Notes: generated by a model from the letters alone, not told the origin. Positions 1 to 8,628 are shown, counted from the first letter of the stretch. The stretch is DNA of 64,000 nucleotides from Streptomyces sp. ISL-1 (GCF_018614585.1 NZ_JAGGOI010000048.1:1-64000), one strand, 5' to 3'. A program made the numbers and translations.

Positions 1-91
1 GTGGGCGGCGGGCGGCCCTCGGCGCTCGGCCGATGGGCGCGGGCCAACCCTGACGCGCGACTCCAACTCCGGTACGGCATAGTCTCGCCGC

Positions 92-472
92 GTGACTCCT
101 GAGGACTTCGCAGACGCCAGGTACATCAGTGTGACCACGTTCCGCAAGGACGGAACGGGCGTCGCCACGCCCGTCTGGTTCGCGGTGGACGACGGTGAAC
201 TGGTCGTTTGGACCCGCTCCGACTCCTGGAAGGTCAAGCGGCTGCGCAACGACAGCCGCGTCGTCGTCACCGTCTGCGACGCACGCGGCCGGACGGCGGA
301 GGGCGCACCGAGCGCGGAGGGCACGGCGCGACTGCTGGACGCGGCCGGTACGGCCGCGATCCGCAAACTGCTCGCCCGCAAGTACACCTGGCAGTTCTGG
401 CTGGTCGACTGGCCGGCGATGGTCGTCCGGCTGGGCAAGCGGCCGCACACCGGGATTGCGGTGACTATCTGA
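92..472 (+). CDS. PPOX-class F420/FMN-dependent oxidoreductase
   Basis: A 126-residue single-domain protein of the pyridoxamine-5'-phosphate-oxidase-like split beta-barrel fold. The N-terminal ARYISVTTFRKDGTGVATPV segment and the following VWFAVDDGELVVWTR strand pair are typical of the actinobacterial PPOX class F420-dependent enzymes (TIGR03666/Rv2061c type), which usually act as dimers and bind F420 or flavin; length fits the family. The substrate cannot be read from sequence. It starts at a GTG with no obvious Shine-Dalgarno, and a TACGGCATAGT stretch lies just upstream, so a leaderless or short-leader transcript is possible. Monocistronic: 87 bp separate it from the next gene. The family call is solid; the cofactor (F420 rather than FMN) is an inference from the subgroup. 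Confidence 0.85.
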   Translation: MTPEDFADARYISVTTFRKDGTGVATPVWFAVDDGELVVWTRSDSWKVKRLRNDSRVVVTVCDARGRTAEGAPSAEGTARLLDAAGTAAIRKLLARKYTWQFWLVDWPAMVVRLGKRPHTGIAVTI

Positions 473-559
473 AAACAGCGCGTAGCAGCGCCGTAACACG
501 CCTGGGGTCGAATACCTGCGGACCGGAATGTTCCGGGCGGCGGTGGGGCAGGGGCGGCG

Positions 560-2296
560 ATGGCGGTGCATCAACTTCCGGTAGAGGCCGGGGTGTTCGC
601 GCGGTACCTGAAGGGTCTGACCGCGCTCCTCGACCGGAGCAACGGCTGGTACGGCATCTTCTGGCAGCGTGACCCCGGCGGTATGCGCGCCTGTCTGGAC
701 GGCTTCGAGATCCCGCCCTGGGACGTGGTGGAGGCGCTGATCCACGACCTCGGGGCACGGAGCGGGGCGGCGGTCGCGGAGCAGGAGTACGTCCGCGCGA
801 GACACCTCCACGCGGCGTCCGCGGCGGCTCACGACCGGCGGCCGGGCGGCCGCGAGGCGCTGGGGGAGCGGCTGGAGCTGATGCTCCGGGAAGAGGTGTA
901 CGCGACGGGCCGGGCGGAGGAACTGCTGCGCGGCCTGGCGGGCGAGCCGGAGGGCACGCCCGCGGCGGAGCAGCTGGCCAACGAACTGCAGTGGACCCGC
1001 GACGACTACGCGCGAGCGACGTCGCGAGTCGCGGAGCTGCGTTCGAGGCTCGGCGCGCTGGACGCGTCGACGCGGGGCCGACGCGGGGCGCCGGGCGTCG
1101 CGGAAGGCGGACACGGTCCGGGGCCCGCCGGGAGGGGGACGCCCGAGGGTTATGTTCCCGCGCAGGCCGGTCCGCTTGACGGCTCGTACGGGGCGGACGC
1201 CGGGTGGCCCGCGGGCGGGGACGTTTCTGCCGCGCCGGACGCCGGGTACGGTCCGGGGCCCGGGACGCCCGAGGGTTATGTTCCGGCGCAGGCCGGTCCG
1301 GTTGACGGCTCGTACGAACCCGACGCCGGGTACGGGCCGGGGGCCGGGTCGCCCGAGGGCTATGTTCCCGCGCAAGCCGGTCCGGCCTCCGGCTGGTACC
1401 AGCCGGAGGCAGGCACGGACGTACGGGATACGCCCGCCTCGGACCGCCCGTACGAGGCGTACGAGCGCCCCGGCGAGCCCGTCGTCCCCGACGGCTGGTT
1501 CCGGCCCGAGTCGGAAGCCGCCCCGGGCCCGGACGCCCCGAGCGTGCCCGCCGAGCCGCCCCCGACGCCCCCCGCACCCACCGAATCCCCCGCACCCGTG
1601 AAGAAGCGGCGTCCCCGTGGCGCCCGGTTCGCCGGGGTCGAGGACGACGGCGAGGAGATCGCCGCCGTGCCCGCACTGCCCGTCGCCGGTGATGCGCCGC
1701 GAGGGGCGCGCTACGGCGGCGCGGCCCCCGAAGAGCAGGCGCCCGTCGCCCCCGCCCCGCCCCCCGGAGCGGGCCGGGCCGCCCGGGAGACCGTCGCCGA
1801 ACTTGGGCGGCTGAGGGCGGAGGGCCGCAGCGGTGAGGCGCACGCTGTGCTGTGCGAAGCCGCCGCCCGTCCCGCCCCCTGGCTGCCCCTCCTCGCCGCT
1901 GAGCTGCACCGCGCCGGCCTCGCCGCCGACTGGGCCACCCTGCTCTGGGAGACCGCGTCACAGCCCGCCTTAAGGCTCGCGGCCGCAGCCGGCGCACTCG
2001 CCGCGGCCGGCCGCACAGAGGACAGCCGGCAGTTGCTGCGCCAGGGCGTCACCCGCCCCGCCGACGACATCGCCGACGCCGTCCTCACCCTCGAGGACGA
2101 GAGCCGGGCACCGGAAGCCCGGGCTCTACTGGCCGCCTTCGTACAGATCCACGCCGCCGAGGACACCGCACATATCGCCGACCGCGACCCCCGTCGCCTC
2201 GTGCCGTGGCTGCTCGACGCCGCCCGCGCGATCTCCGCGGATCACGAGCGCGATCTCGTCCATGCGCTGCGCGTCGCAGGTCACCTCGGCACCTGA
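560..2296 (+). CDS. repeat-containing protein of unknown function, TTA codon
   Basis: A 578-residue protein with no function I recognise. Residues 1-70 form a conserved-looking Trp-rich N-terminal domain (GWYGIFWQRDPGGMRACLDG), followed by a charged helical stretch to about 170. Residues about 190-300 hold three near-identical Pro/Gly/Tyr-rich units built on TPEGYVPAQAGP with DGSY or SGWY, then a Pro-rich linker, a Lys/Arg patch (KKRRPRGARF), and an Ala-rich C-terminal helical domain (about 400-578) resembling TPR/HEAT-type alpha solenoids. No signal peptide or membrane segment, so probably cytosolic. Codon 471 is TTA (bases 1970-1972), rare in Streptomyces and read only by the bldA tRNA, so late-growth expression is suggested. 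The ATG at 560 follows a G-rich tract that could serve as RBS. The opposite strand is open over much of this gene but only as a GC-frame artefact. Confidence 0.8.
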   Translation: MAVHQLPVEAGVFARYLKGLTALLDRSNGWYGIFWQRDPGGMRACLDGFEIPPWDVVEALIHDLGARSGAAVAEQEYVRARHLHAASAAAHDRRPGGREALGERLELMLREEVYATGRAEELLRGLAGEPEGTPAAEQLANELQWTRDDYARATSRVAELRSRLGALDASTRGRRGAPGVAEGGHGPGPAGRGTPEGYVPAQAGPLDGSYGADAGWPAGGDVSAAPDAGYGPGPGTPEGYVPAQAGPVDGSYEPDAGYGPGAGSPEGYVPAQAGPASGWYQPEAGTDVRDTPASDRPYEAYERPGEPVVPDGWFRPESEAAPGPDAPSVPAEPPPTPPAPTESPAPVKKRRPRGARFAGVEDDGEEIAAVPALPVAGDAPRGARYGGAAPEEQAPVAPAPPPGAGRAARETVAELGRLRAEGRSGEAHAVLCEAAARPAPWLPLLAAELHRAGLAADWATLLWETASQPALRLAAAAGALAAAGRTEDSRQLLRQGVTRPADDIADAVLTLEDESRAPEARALLAAFVQIHAAEDTAHIADRDPRRLVPWLLDAARAISADHERDLVHALRVAGHLGT

Positions 2297-2361
2297 GGCT
2301 TTTCGGTGTGGACCGCTCGGGTGTGAAACAAGATCGACTCTGCGGGTTAACGACGATGGTC

Positions 2362-2390
2362 TTGCCCCAGTGTGTGACGGGGCTTACGTT
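2362..2390 (+). promoter_or_regulatory. sigma70-type promoter of the pyrimidine operon
   Basis: TTGCCC at 2362-2367 and TACGTT at 2385-2390 are separated by 17 bp, a good fit to the vegetative HrdB-type promoter. The predicted start falls near 2397, about 59 bases before the first gene of the operon at 2456. Seen in sequence; activity inferred. Confidence 0.55.
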
Positions 2391-2396
2391 CTCCTC

Positions 2397-2422
2397 CTAC
2401 GCACGAGTGTCTACGTGCGTAG
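2397..2422. promoter_or_regulatory. perfect 9-bp inverted repeat, likely operator
   Basis: CTACGCACG and CGTGCGTAG form perfect 9-bp arms around the 8-base spacer AGTGTCTA. The dyad begins at the predicted transcription start of the pyrimidine catabolic operon and ends 34 bases before its first start codon (2456), a position suited to a repressor. The regulator is not in the window, or is one of the unassigned ones. An RNA hairpin is possible but there is no T tract. Confidence 0.55.
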
Positions 2423-2455
2423 AGGCTCTCTGACGCCCCGCCGAAGGAGCAGCTC

Positions 2456-3298
2456 ATGGCTAACGTCGTACGCGCCGCACTCGTCCAGGCGACCTGGACC
2501 GGCGACACCGAATCCATGATTGCCAAACATGAGGAACACGCCCGCGAGGCCGCCCGCCGGGGCGCCAAGGTCATTGGTTTCCAAGAGGTCTTCAACGCCC
2601 CCTACTTCTGCCAGGTCCAGGAGCCCGAGCACTACCGATGGGCCGAGCCCGTCCCGGACGGTCCCACGGTCCGCCGGATGCAGGAGCTCGCCCGCGAGAC
2701 CGGCATGGTGATCGTGGTCCCGGTCTTCGAGATCGAGGGGGCCGGCTTCTACTACAACACCGCCGCCGTGATCGACGCCGACGGCTCTTATCTCGGCAAA
2801 TACCGCAAGCACCACATCCCCCAGGTCAAGGGCTTCTGGGAGAAGTACTACTTCAAACCGGGGAATCTGGGCTGGCCCGTTTTCGAGACCGCTGTGGGCA
2901 AGGTCGGGGTATACATCTGCTACGACCGGCACTTCCCGGAGGGCTGGCGTCAACTCGGCCTGAACGGTGCCCAGTTGGTCTACAACCCGTCCGCCACCTC
3001 GCGCGGCCTCTCGGGGTATCTCTGGCAGTTGGAGCAGCCCGCGTCCGCCGTCGCCAACGAGTACTTCATCGCCGCCATCAACCGCGTCGGCCAGGAGGAG
3101 TACGGCGACAACGACTTCTACGGCACCAGTTACTTCGTCGACCCGCGAGGGCAGTTCGTCGGCGACGTCGCCAGCGACAAGGAGGAGGAACTGCTCGTAC
3201 GGGACCTCGACTTCGACCTGATCGACGTCGTACGACAGCAATGGGCGTTCTACCGGGACCGCCGCCCCGACGCGTACGAAGGGCTGGTGCGGCCGTGA
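2456..3298 (+). CDS. beta-ureidopropionase / nitrilase-superfamily amidohydrolase
   Basis: A 280-residue carbon-nitrogen hydrolase. The Glu-Lys-Cys triad is visible: E in VIGFQEVFNAPYF, K in KYRKHHIPQ, and the nucleophilic C in VGVYICYDRHFPEG. The HHIPQVKGFWEKYYFKPGN signature is typical of N-carbamoyl-beta-alanine amidohydrolase, which hydrolyses N-carbamoyl-beta-alanine or N-carbamoyl-beta-aminoisobutyrate to the beta-amino acid, CO2 and ammonia, the third step of reductive pyrimidine degradation. Cytosolic; length fits bacterial members. ATG start preceded by AAGGAG at 2443-2448. It is the first gene of the operon and its stop overlaps the aminotransferase start by 4 bases, implying translational coupling. 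Other carbamoyl amides (for example N-carbamoylputrescine) are alternatives, but the dihydropyrimidinase downstream favours the pyrimidine role. Confidence 0.88.
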   Translation: MANVVRAALVQATWTGDTESMIAKHEEHAREAARRGAKVIGFQEVFNAPYFCQVQEPEHYRWAEPVPDGPTVRRMQELARETGMVIVVPVFEIEGAGFYYNTAAVIDADGSYLGKYRKHHIPQVKGFWEKYYFKPGNLGWPVFETAVGKVGVYICYDRHFPEGWRQLGLNGAQLVYNPSATSRGLSGYLWQLEQPASAVANEYFIAAINRVGQEEYGDNDFYGTSYFVDPRGQFVGDVASDKEEELLVRDLDFDLIDVVRQQWAFYRDRRPDAYEGLVRP

Positions 3299-4578
3299 CC
3301 AGCCTGTACGACCGCCACAAGGCCGTCATCCCCGACTGGGTCGCGCTCTACTACAAGCAGCCCATCGAGATCACCCACGGCGAGGGCCGCCATGTCTGGG
3401 ACGCGGAAGGCAACCGCTACCTCGACTTCTTCGGCGGCATCCTCACCACGATGACCGCCCACGCCCTCCCCGAGGTCACCAAGGCGGTGAGCGAGCAGGC
3501 CGGGCGGATCATCCACTCCTCGACGCTCTACCTCAACCGCCCGATGGTCGAACTCGCCGAGCGGATCGCCACCCTCTCCGGCATCCCCGACGCGCGGGTC
3601 TTCTTCACCACCTCCGGCACCGAGGCCACTGACACCGCCCTGCTGCTTGCGACCGGCCACCGCCGCTCCAACCAGATCCTGGCGATGCGCAACAGCTACC
3701 ACGGCCGGTCCTTCTCGGCGGTCTCCATCACGGGGAACCGCAGCTGGTCGCCCACCAGCCTGTCCCCGGTGCAGACGCTGTACGTGCACGGCGGCGTCCG
3801 CACCCGCGGCCCCTACGCCCAGTTGTCCGACGCGCAGTTCATCGAGGCGTGCGTGGCGGACCTGGAGGACATCCTCGGCCAGACCCGTGGCGGAGTCGCC
3901 GCGCTGATCGCCGAACCCATCCAGGGCGTCGGCGGCTTCACATCCCCGCCCGACGGTCTGTACGCCGCGTTCCGCGAAGTCCTCGACCGGCAGGGCATCC
4001 TGTGGATCTCCGACGAGGTGCAGACCGGCTGGGGCCGCACCGGCGAGCACTTCTGGGGCTGGCAGGCGCACGCCGAGAACGGGCCGCCGGACATCCTCAC
4101 CTTCGCCAAGGGCATCGGCAACGGCATGTCCATCGGCGGCGTCGTCGCCACCGCCGAGATCATGAACTCCCTGGACGCCAACTCCATTTCGACCTTCGGC
4201 GGCTCTCCGGTCACCATGGCGGCAGGCGTCGCCAATCTCTCGTATCTGCTGGAGCACGACCTCCAGGGCAACGCCCGCCGCGTCGGCGGCCTGCTCATCG
4301 AGCGGCTGCGGGCCATCGGCGCCGGTGTTCCCGCCGTCCGGGAAGTACGCGGCCGGGGCTTGATGATCGCCATCGAGCTGGTCAAACCAGGCACCGACGA
4401 GGCGAACCCCGAAGCGGCATCGGCCGTCCTGGAGGCCGCCCGCGAGGGCGGGCTGCTGCTCGGCAAGGGCGGCGGCCACAACACCAGCGCCCTGCGTATC
4501 GCCCCGCCGCTCTCGCTGACCGTCGCCGAGGCGGAAGAGGGCGCCGTGATCCTCGAACAGGCCCTGCACAGCGTATAG
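3295..4578 (+). CDS. class III omega-aminotransferase (beta-alanine transaminase candidate)
   Basis: A 427-residue class III PLP-dependent aminotransferase. The PLP-binding lysine is in LTFAKGIGNGMS, the cofactor-contacting Asp is in WISDEVQTGWGRTG, and the dimer-interface glycine-rich segments are present. In this operon the likely job is removal of the amino group of beta-alanine or beta-aminoisobutyrate (from uracil or thymine) to the semialdehyde, with pyruvate or 2-oxoglutarate as acceptor. The start chosen is GTG at 3295, which overlaps the preceding TGA as GTGA; an open frame continues upstream but only as a shadow of the nitrilase gene, and the family N-terminus (YDRHKAVIPDWVALYYKQP) begins here. 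Acceptor and donor preferences cannot be read from sequence. Confidence 0.88.
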   Translation: MTSLYDRHKAVIPDWVALYYKQPIEITHGEGRHVWDAEGNRYLDFFGGILTTMTAHALPEVTKAVSEQAGRIIHSSTLYLNRPMVELAERIATLSGIPDARVFFTTSGTEATDTALLLATGHRRSNQILAMRNSYHGRSFSAVSITGNRSWSPTSLSPVQTLYVHGGVRTRGPYAQLSDAQFIEACVADLEDILGQTRGGVAALIAEPIQGVGGFTSPPDGLYAAFREVLDRQGILWISDEVQTGWGRTGEHFWGWQAHAENGPPDILTFAKGIGNGMSIGGVVATAEIMNSLDANSISTFGGSPVTMAAGVANLSYLLEHDLQGNARRVGGLLIERLRAIGAGVPAVREVRGRGLMIAIELVKPGTDEANPEAASAVLEAAREGGLLLGKGGGHNTSALRIAPPLSLTVAEAEEGAVILEQALHSV

Positions 4579-4607
4579 ATCGACTGCACAAGAGGGAGCG
4601 CACAAGC

Positions 4608-6014
4608 ATGAGCAGCACCCGCACCCTGATCCGCGGCGGCCTGGTCATCACGGCCGCGGACGAGGTCCATGCCGACGTACTGATCGAGGACGGCCGGATC
4701 GTGGCGCTCGCCGCGCACGGCTCAGCCGTCGCCGACGCCTGGACCGCTGACCGCACCATCGACGCGGCCAACAAGTATGTGATCCCGGGCGGCGTCGACG
4801 CGCACACTCATATGGAGCTGCCGTTCGGCGGGACCTTCGCCTCCGACTCCTTCGAGACCGGCACCCGGGCCGCGGCCTGGGGCGGCACCACCACCATCGT
4901 CGACTTCGCCGTGCAGTCGGTCGGGCACGCCCTGCGCGAAGGACTGGACGCCTGGTACGCCAAGGCCGACGGCAAATGCGCCATCGACTACGGCTTCCAC
5001 ATGATCCTCTCCGACGTCAACGAGTCGTCGCTGAAGGAGATGGATCTGCTGGTGGAGGAGGGCATCACCTCCTTCAAGCTCTTCATGGCCTACCCCGGCG
5101 TCTTCTACAGCGACGACGGGCAGATCCTGCGCGCCATGCAGCGCTCCGCCACCAACGGCGGGCTGATCATGATGCACGCGGAGAACGGCATCGCCATCGA
5201 CGTCCTGGTGGAACAGGCGCTCGCCGAGGGCCGCACCGACCCGCGCTACCACGGCGAGGTGCGCAAGGCCCTCCTGGAGGCGGAGGCAACCCACCGCGCC
5301 ATCCAGCTCGCCCGGGTCGCCGGCGCCCCCCTCTACGTCGTCCATGTCTCCGCCGAGGAAGCCGTCGCCGAACTCGTCGCCGCGCGCGACAAGGGGCTCA
5401 ACGTCTTCGGCGAGACCTGTCCGCAGTACCTCTTCCTCTCCACCGACAACCTCGCCGAGCCGGACTTCGAGGGCGCGAAGTACGTGTGCTCAACTCCCCT
5501 GCGGCCCAAGGAACATCAGGCCGCGCTCTGGCGCGGACTGCGGACCAACGACCTGCAGGTCGTCTCCACCGACCACTGCCCCTTCTGCTTCGTCGGCCAG
5601 AAGGAACTGGGCCGTGGCGACTTCTCCAAGATTCCCAACGGGCTGCCGGGCGTGGAGAACCGGATGGACCTGCTCCACCAGGCGGTCGTCGACGGACACC
5701 TCACCCGCCGCCGCTGGATCGAGGTCGCCTGCGCGACCCCGGCCCGGATGTTCGGCCTCTACCCGAAGAAGGGCACCATCGCGCCGGGCGCGGACGCCGA
5801 CGTCGTCATCTACGACCCGCACGCCGAGCAGACCCTCTCGGCCGAGACCCACCACATGAACGTCGACTACTCCGCGTACGAGGGCAGGCGGATCACCGGC
5901 CAGGTGGAGACCGTGCTCTCGCGCGGCGAGGTGGTCATCGACCAGCGGAAGTTCACCGGCCGGGCGGGACACGGGCAGTACACCCCCCGAGGCACGTGCC
6001 AGTACCTGAACTAG
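4608..6014 (+). CDS. hydA: dihydropyrimidinase / D-hydantoinase
   Basis: A 468-residue cyclic amidohydrolase of the dihydropyrimidinase family. Metal ligands are visible: HTH in GGVDAHTHMELPFGG, the carbamylated lysine in ITSFKLFMAYPG, the histidine of LYVVHVSAEEA, and the aspartate of VVSTDHCPF. It opens dihydrouracil or dihydrothymine to the N-carbamoyl-beta-amino acid, immediately upstream in pathway of the nitrilase-type enzyme encoded two genes earlier. Length fits the family (about 460-480). ATG start preceded by AGAGGGAG; 29 bases after the aminotransferase stop. Hydantoin is an alternative substrate; many members accept both. Confidence 0.92.
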   Translation: MSSTRTLIRGGLVITAADEVHADVLIEDGRIVALAAHGSAVADAWTADRTIDAANKYVIPGGVDAHTHMELPFGGTFASDSFETGTRAAAWGGTTTIVDFAVQSVGHALREGLDAWYAKADGKCAIDYGFHMILSDVNESSLKEMDLLVEEGITSFKLFMAYPGVFYSDDGQILRAMQRSATNGGLIMMHAENGIAIDVLVEQALAEGRTDPRYHGEVRKALLEAEATHRAIQLARVAGAPLYVVHVSAEEAVAELVAARDKGLNVFGETCPQYLFLSTDNLAEPDFEGAKYVCSTPLRPKEHQAALWRGLRTNDLQVVSTDHCPFCFVGQKELGRGDFSKIPNGLPGVENRMDLLHQAVVDGHLTRRRWIEVACATPARMFGLYPKKGTIAPGADADVVIYDPHAEQTLSAETHHMNVDYSAYEGRRITGQVETVLSRGEVVIDQRKFTGRAGHGQYTPRGTCQYLN

Positions 6015-6026
6015 GAGCCCCACGTC

Positions 6027-7028
6027 ATGGACTTCGGACTCGTCCTGCAGACCGACCCGCCGGCCTCCGCCGTCGTCTCACTGATGCGACGCGCGGAGCG
6101 CAACGGCTTCCGCTACGGCTGGACCTTCGACTCGGCGGTGCTCTGGCAGGAGCCGTTCGTCATCTACAGCCAGATTCTCGAACACACCCAGAAGCTCCAC
6201 GTCGGACCCATGGTGACCAACCCCGGGACCAGGACCTGGGAGGTGACCGCCTCCACCTTCGCGACGCTCAACGACATGTACGGCAACCGCACGGTGTGCG
6301 GCATCGGCCGCGGCGACTCCGCGATGCGCGTCGCGGGCCGCAAGCCCAACACCCTGGCCAGGGTCGGCGAGGCGATCGACGTCATCCGCGACCTCGCCGA
6401 GGGCCGGGAGGCCGTCGTCGACGGGCAGCCGCTGCGGCTGCCGTGGGTACGCGACGGAAAGCTGCCGGTGTGGATGGCCGCCTACGGGCCCAAGGCGCTG
6501 GCGCTCGCGGGGCAGAAGGCCGACGGGTTCATCCTCCAGCTCGCCGACCCGTATCTGACAGCGTCGATGGTCACGGCGGTACGCACCGCAGCGTCCGACG
6601 CCGGGCGCGACCCCGACTCCGTCACCATCTGCGTCGCGGCGCCCGCGTATGTCGGGGACGACCTCGACCACGCCCGCGAACAGTGCCGCTGGTTCGGCGG
6701 AATGGTCGGCAACCACGTCGCCGACCTGGTGTCCCGGTACGGCGAGCACTCCGATCTGGTGCCCGAGGCCCTCACCTCGTACATCAAGGCGCGCGAGGGT
6801 TACGACTACAGCCACCACGGCCGCGCCGGGAACCCGTCCACGGACTTCGTCCCGGACGAGATCGTCGACCGCTTCTGTCTGCTCGGGCCGGCCGAGGCGC
6901 ACATCGAGAAGCTGAAGGCGCTGCGCGAGCTGGGCGTCGACCAGTTCGCGGTCTACGACATGCACGACGCGAAGGAATCGACCATCGACGCGTACGGCTC
7001 AGTGATCATCCCCGCGCTGAACCGCTGA
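6027..7028 (+). CDS. LLM-class flavin/F420-dependent oxidoreductase (TIGR03842-like)
   Basis: A 333-residue luciferase-like monooxygenase fold protein. The N-terminal strand MDFGLVLQTDPPA, the GPMVTNPGTRTWEVTAS block and CGIGRGDSAMRV are characteristic of the TIGR03842/CPS_4043 subgroup, often found beside hydantoinase or pyrimidine genes. The cofactor is predicted to be F420 or FMN. It sits 12 bases after hydA in the operon, so a redox step on a pyrimidine or its derivative is likely. No dihydropyrimidine dehydrogenase (PreA/PreT) gene is present in the window, and this protein is the only redox enzyme of the operon; that it supplies the reduction is a hypothesis. ATG start preceded by GGAG. 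Confidence 0.85.
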   Translation: MDFGLVLQTDPPASAVVSLMRRAERNGFRYGWTFDSAVLWQEPFVIYSQILEHTQKLHVGPMVTNPGTRTWEVTASTFATLNDMYGNRTVCGIGRGDSAMRVAGRKPNTLARVGEAIDVIRDLAEGREAVVDGQPLRLPWVRDGKLPVWMAAYGPKALALAGQKADGFILQLADPYLTASMVTAVRTAASDAGRDPDSVTICVAAPAYVGDDLDHAREQCRWFGGMVGNHVADLVSRYGEHSDLVPEALTSYIKAREGYDYSHHGRAGNPSTDFVPDEIVDRFCLLGPAEAHIEKLKALRELGVDQFAVYDMHDAKESTIDAYGSVIIPALNR

Positions 7029-7066
7029 ACCACCGAACCACCGAACCGCCGAAGGAGCCGCCAGCC

Positions 7067-8596
7067 ATGACCGCGACCCTCCCGCCCAGCCCCTCCGAGG
7101 GCCCGATAGCCGGCGTGGCGGGTCGCGTCGAGCTCCCGCCCGGCTCGGTACCCGCCGACAGTCGCTTCGTCAACGATGACCTGCTGCCCGTCCCCGTCGC
7201 GCAACGCCGCTGGACGACGTACAACTTCGCCGCGCTGTGGGTCGGCATGGCCCACAACATCCCGTCCTGGCTGCTCGCTTCCGGCCTCATCGCCCTCGGC
7301 ATGGACTGGAAGCAGGCGGTGTTCACCATCGCCCTCGCCAATCTGATCGTGCTCGCACCGATGCTGCTGACCGGGCACGCGGGACCGAAGTACGGCATTC
7401 CCTTCCCCGTCCTCGCACGCTCCTCCTTCGGTCTGCGCGGAGCGAATCTGCCGGCGCTGGTGCGGGCCGCGGTGGCCTGTGCCTGGTTCGGCATCCAGAC
7501 CTGGATCGGCGGGCAGGGCATTTTCATCCTGCTCGGCAAGATCTTCGGCGGCTGGACGAAGGCGGCCGAGGTCGGCGGGCAGCCGTGGACGCTGTGGGTG
7601 TGCTTCGTGGTCTTCTGGGCGCTCGAACTGGCCATCATCTACCGGGGGATGGACACGCTGCGGCGGTTCGAGAACTGGGCCGCGCCGTTCGTCATCGTGG
7701 GCGCGCTGGCCCTGCTGGTGTGGATCACCGCCAAGGCTGGCGGCCTCGGACCGCTCCTCGACCAGCCTTCGAAGCTCGGCTGGGGCTCCGACTTCTGGCC
7801 GGTCTTCTTCCCTTCGCTGATGGGCATGATCGCCTTCTGGTCGACGCTGTCCCTGAACATCCCGGACTTCACCCGCTTCGCCGCCGGCCAGCGCGCCCAG
7901 GTCTGGGGCCAGACGCTCGGCCTGCCGACGACAATGACCCTCTTCGCGCTGCTGTCGGTCTTCGTCACCTCCGGCTCGCAGGCGGTGTACGGCGCGGCGG
8001 TCTGGGACCCGGTCGCGCTCGCCGCCAAGACCGACAACGTCTTCGGCCTGCTCTTCGCCCTGGTGACCGTGTTGATCGCGACGATCTCGGTGAACATCGC
8101 GGCCAACGTCGTCTCACCCGCGTACGACCTGGCGAACCTCGCCCCCAAGCTGATCAACTTCCGTAGGGGAGCGATGATCACGGGCGTCGTCGGCGTCCTG
8201 ATCATGCCGTGGAAGCTGACCGAGACACCCGAGCTCTACATCTTCACCTGGCTCGGTCTGGTCGGTGGTCTGCTCGGCACGGTCGCGGGCATTCTGATCG
8301 CCGACTACTGGATCGTCCGGCGCACCGTCCTCGACCTGGCCGCTCTCTACACCCCGGGCAGCCGCTACTGGTACACCTCCGGCTGGAATCTGCGCGCCGT
8401 CGCCGCTTTCGCGGTCGGCGGAGTGCTGGCGGTAGGCGGCTCGCACTCGGCCAAGGGGAAGGGACCGTTCCCTGAGGAGGGACTGATCCCCCTGCTCAAG
8501 CCCCTCGCGAACTACGGCTGGGCGGTGGGCCTCGCCGCGGCGCTGGTGCTCTATGTGGCGCTGATGCTGCCGGTTGCGCGCGAGGCCCGGGACTGA
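7067..8596 (+). CDS. NCS1-family nucleobase:cation symporter
   Basis: A 509-residue inner-membrane permease with about 12 hydrophobic segments. The N-terminal soluble tail (1-45) is followed by the NCS1 signature NFAALWVGMAHNIPSWLLAS and the GPKYGIPFPVLARSSFG loop found in Mhp1/PucI/uracil permease homologues. It should import a pyrimidine, hydantoin or allantoin-like base with Na+ or H+. As last gene of the pyrimidine operon (38 bases after the LLM oxidoreductase) it probably feeds that pathway. ATG start preceded by AAGGAG. It ends 32 bases from the convergent SDR gene. Family certain, substrate inferred from context. Confidence 0.9.
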   Translation: MTATLPPSPSEGPIAGVAGRVELPPGSVPADSRFVNDDLLPVPVAQRRWTTYNFAALWVGMAHNIPSWLLASGLIALGMDWKQAVFTIALANLIVLAPMLLTGHAGPKYGIPFPVLARSSFGLRGANLPALVRAAVACAWFGIQTWIGGQGIFILLGKIFGGWTKAAEVGGQPWTLWVCFVVFWALELAIIYRGMDTLRRFENWAAPFVIVGALALLVWITAKAGGLGPLLDQPSKLGWGSDFWPVFFPSLMGMIAFWSTLSLNIPDFTRFAAGQRAQVWGQTLGLPTTMTLFALLSVFVTSGSQAVYGAAVWDPVALAAKTDNVFGLLFALVTVLIATISVNIAANVVSPAYDLANLAPKLINFRRGAMITGVVGVLIMPWKLTETPELYIFTWLGLVGGLLGTVAGILIADYWIVRRTVLDLAALYTPGSRYWYTSGWNLRAVAAFAVGGVLAVGGSHSAKGKGPFPEEGLIPLLKPLANYGWAVGLAAALVLYVALMLPVAREARD

Positions 8597-8628
8597 GGCC
8601 CGGCGCGAGGCGTACGGGCCGCCAGGGG

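Noticed and set aside
465..1997. 510-codon open frame on the minus strand opposite the repeat protein gene
   Set aside because: Arg/Pro/Ala-only composition and no family similarity; it is the mirror of the GC-rich codon pattern on the plus strand.
3250..4605. 451-codon open frame on the minus strand opposite the aminotransferase
   Set aside because: Antisense shadow: the plus strand carries full aminotransferase motifs and the minus frame shows no domain.
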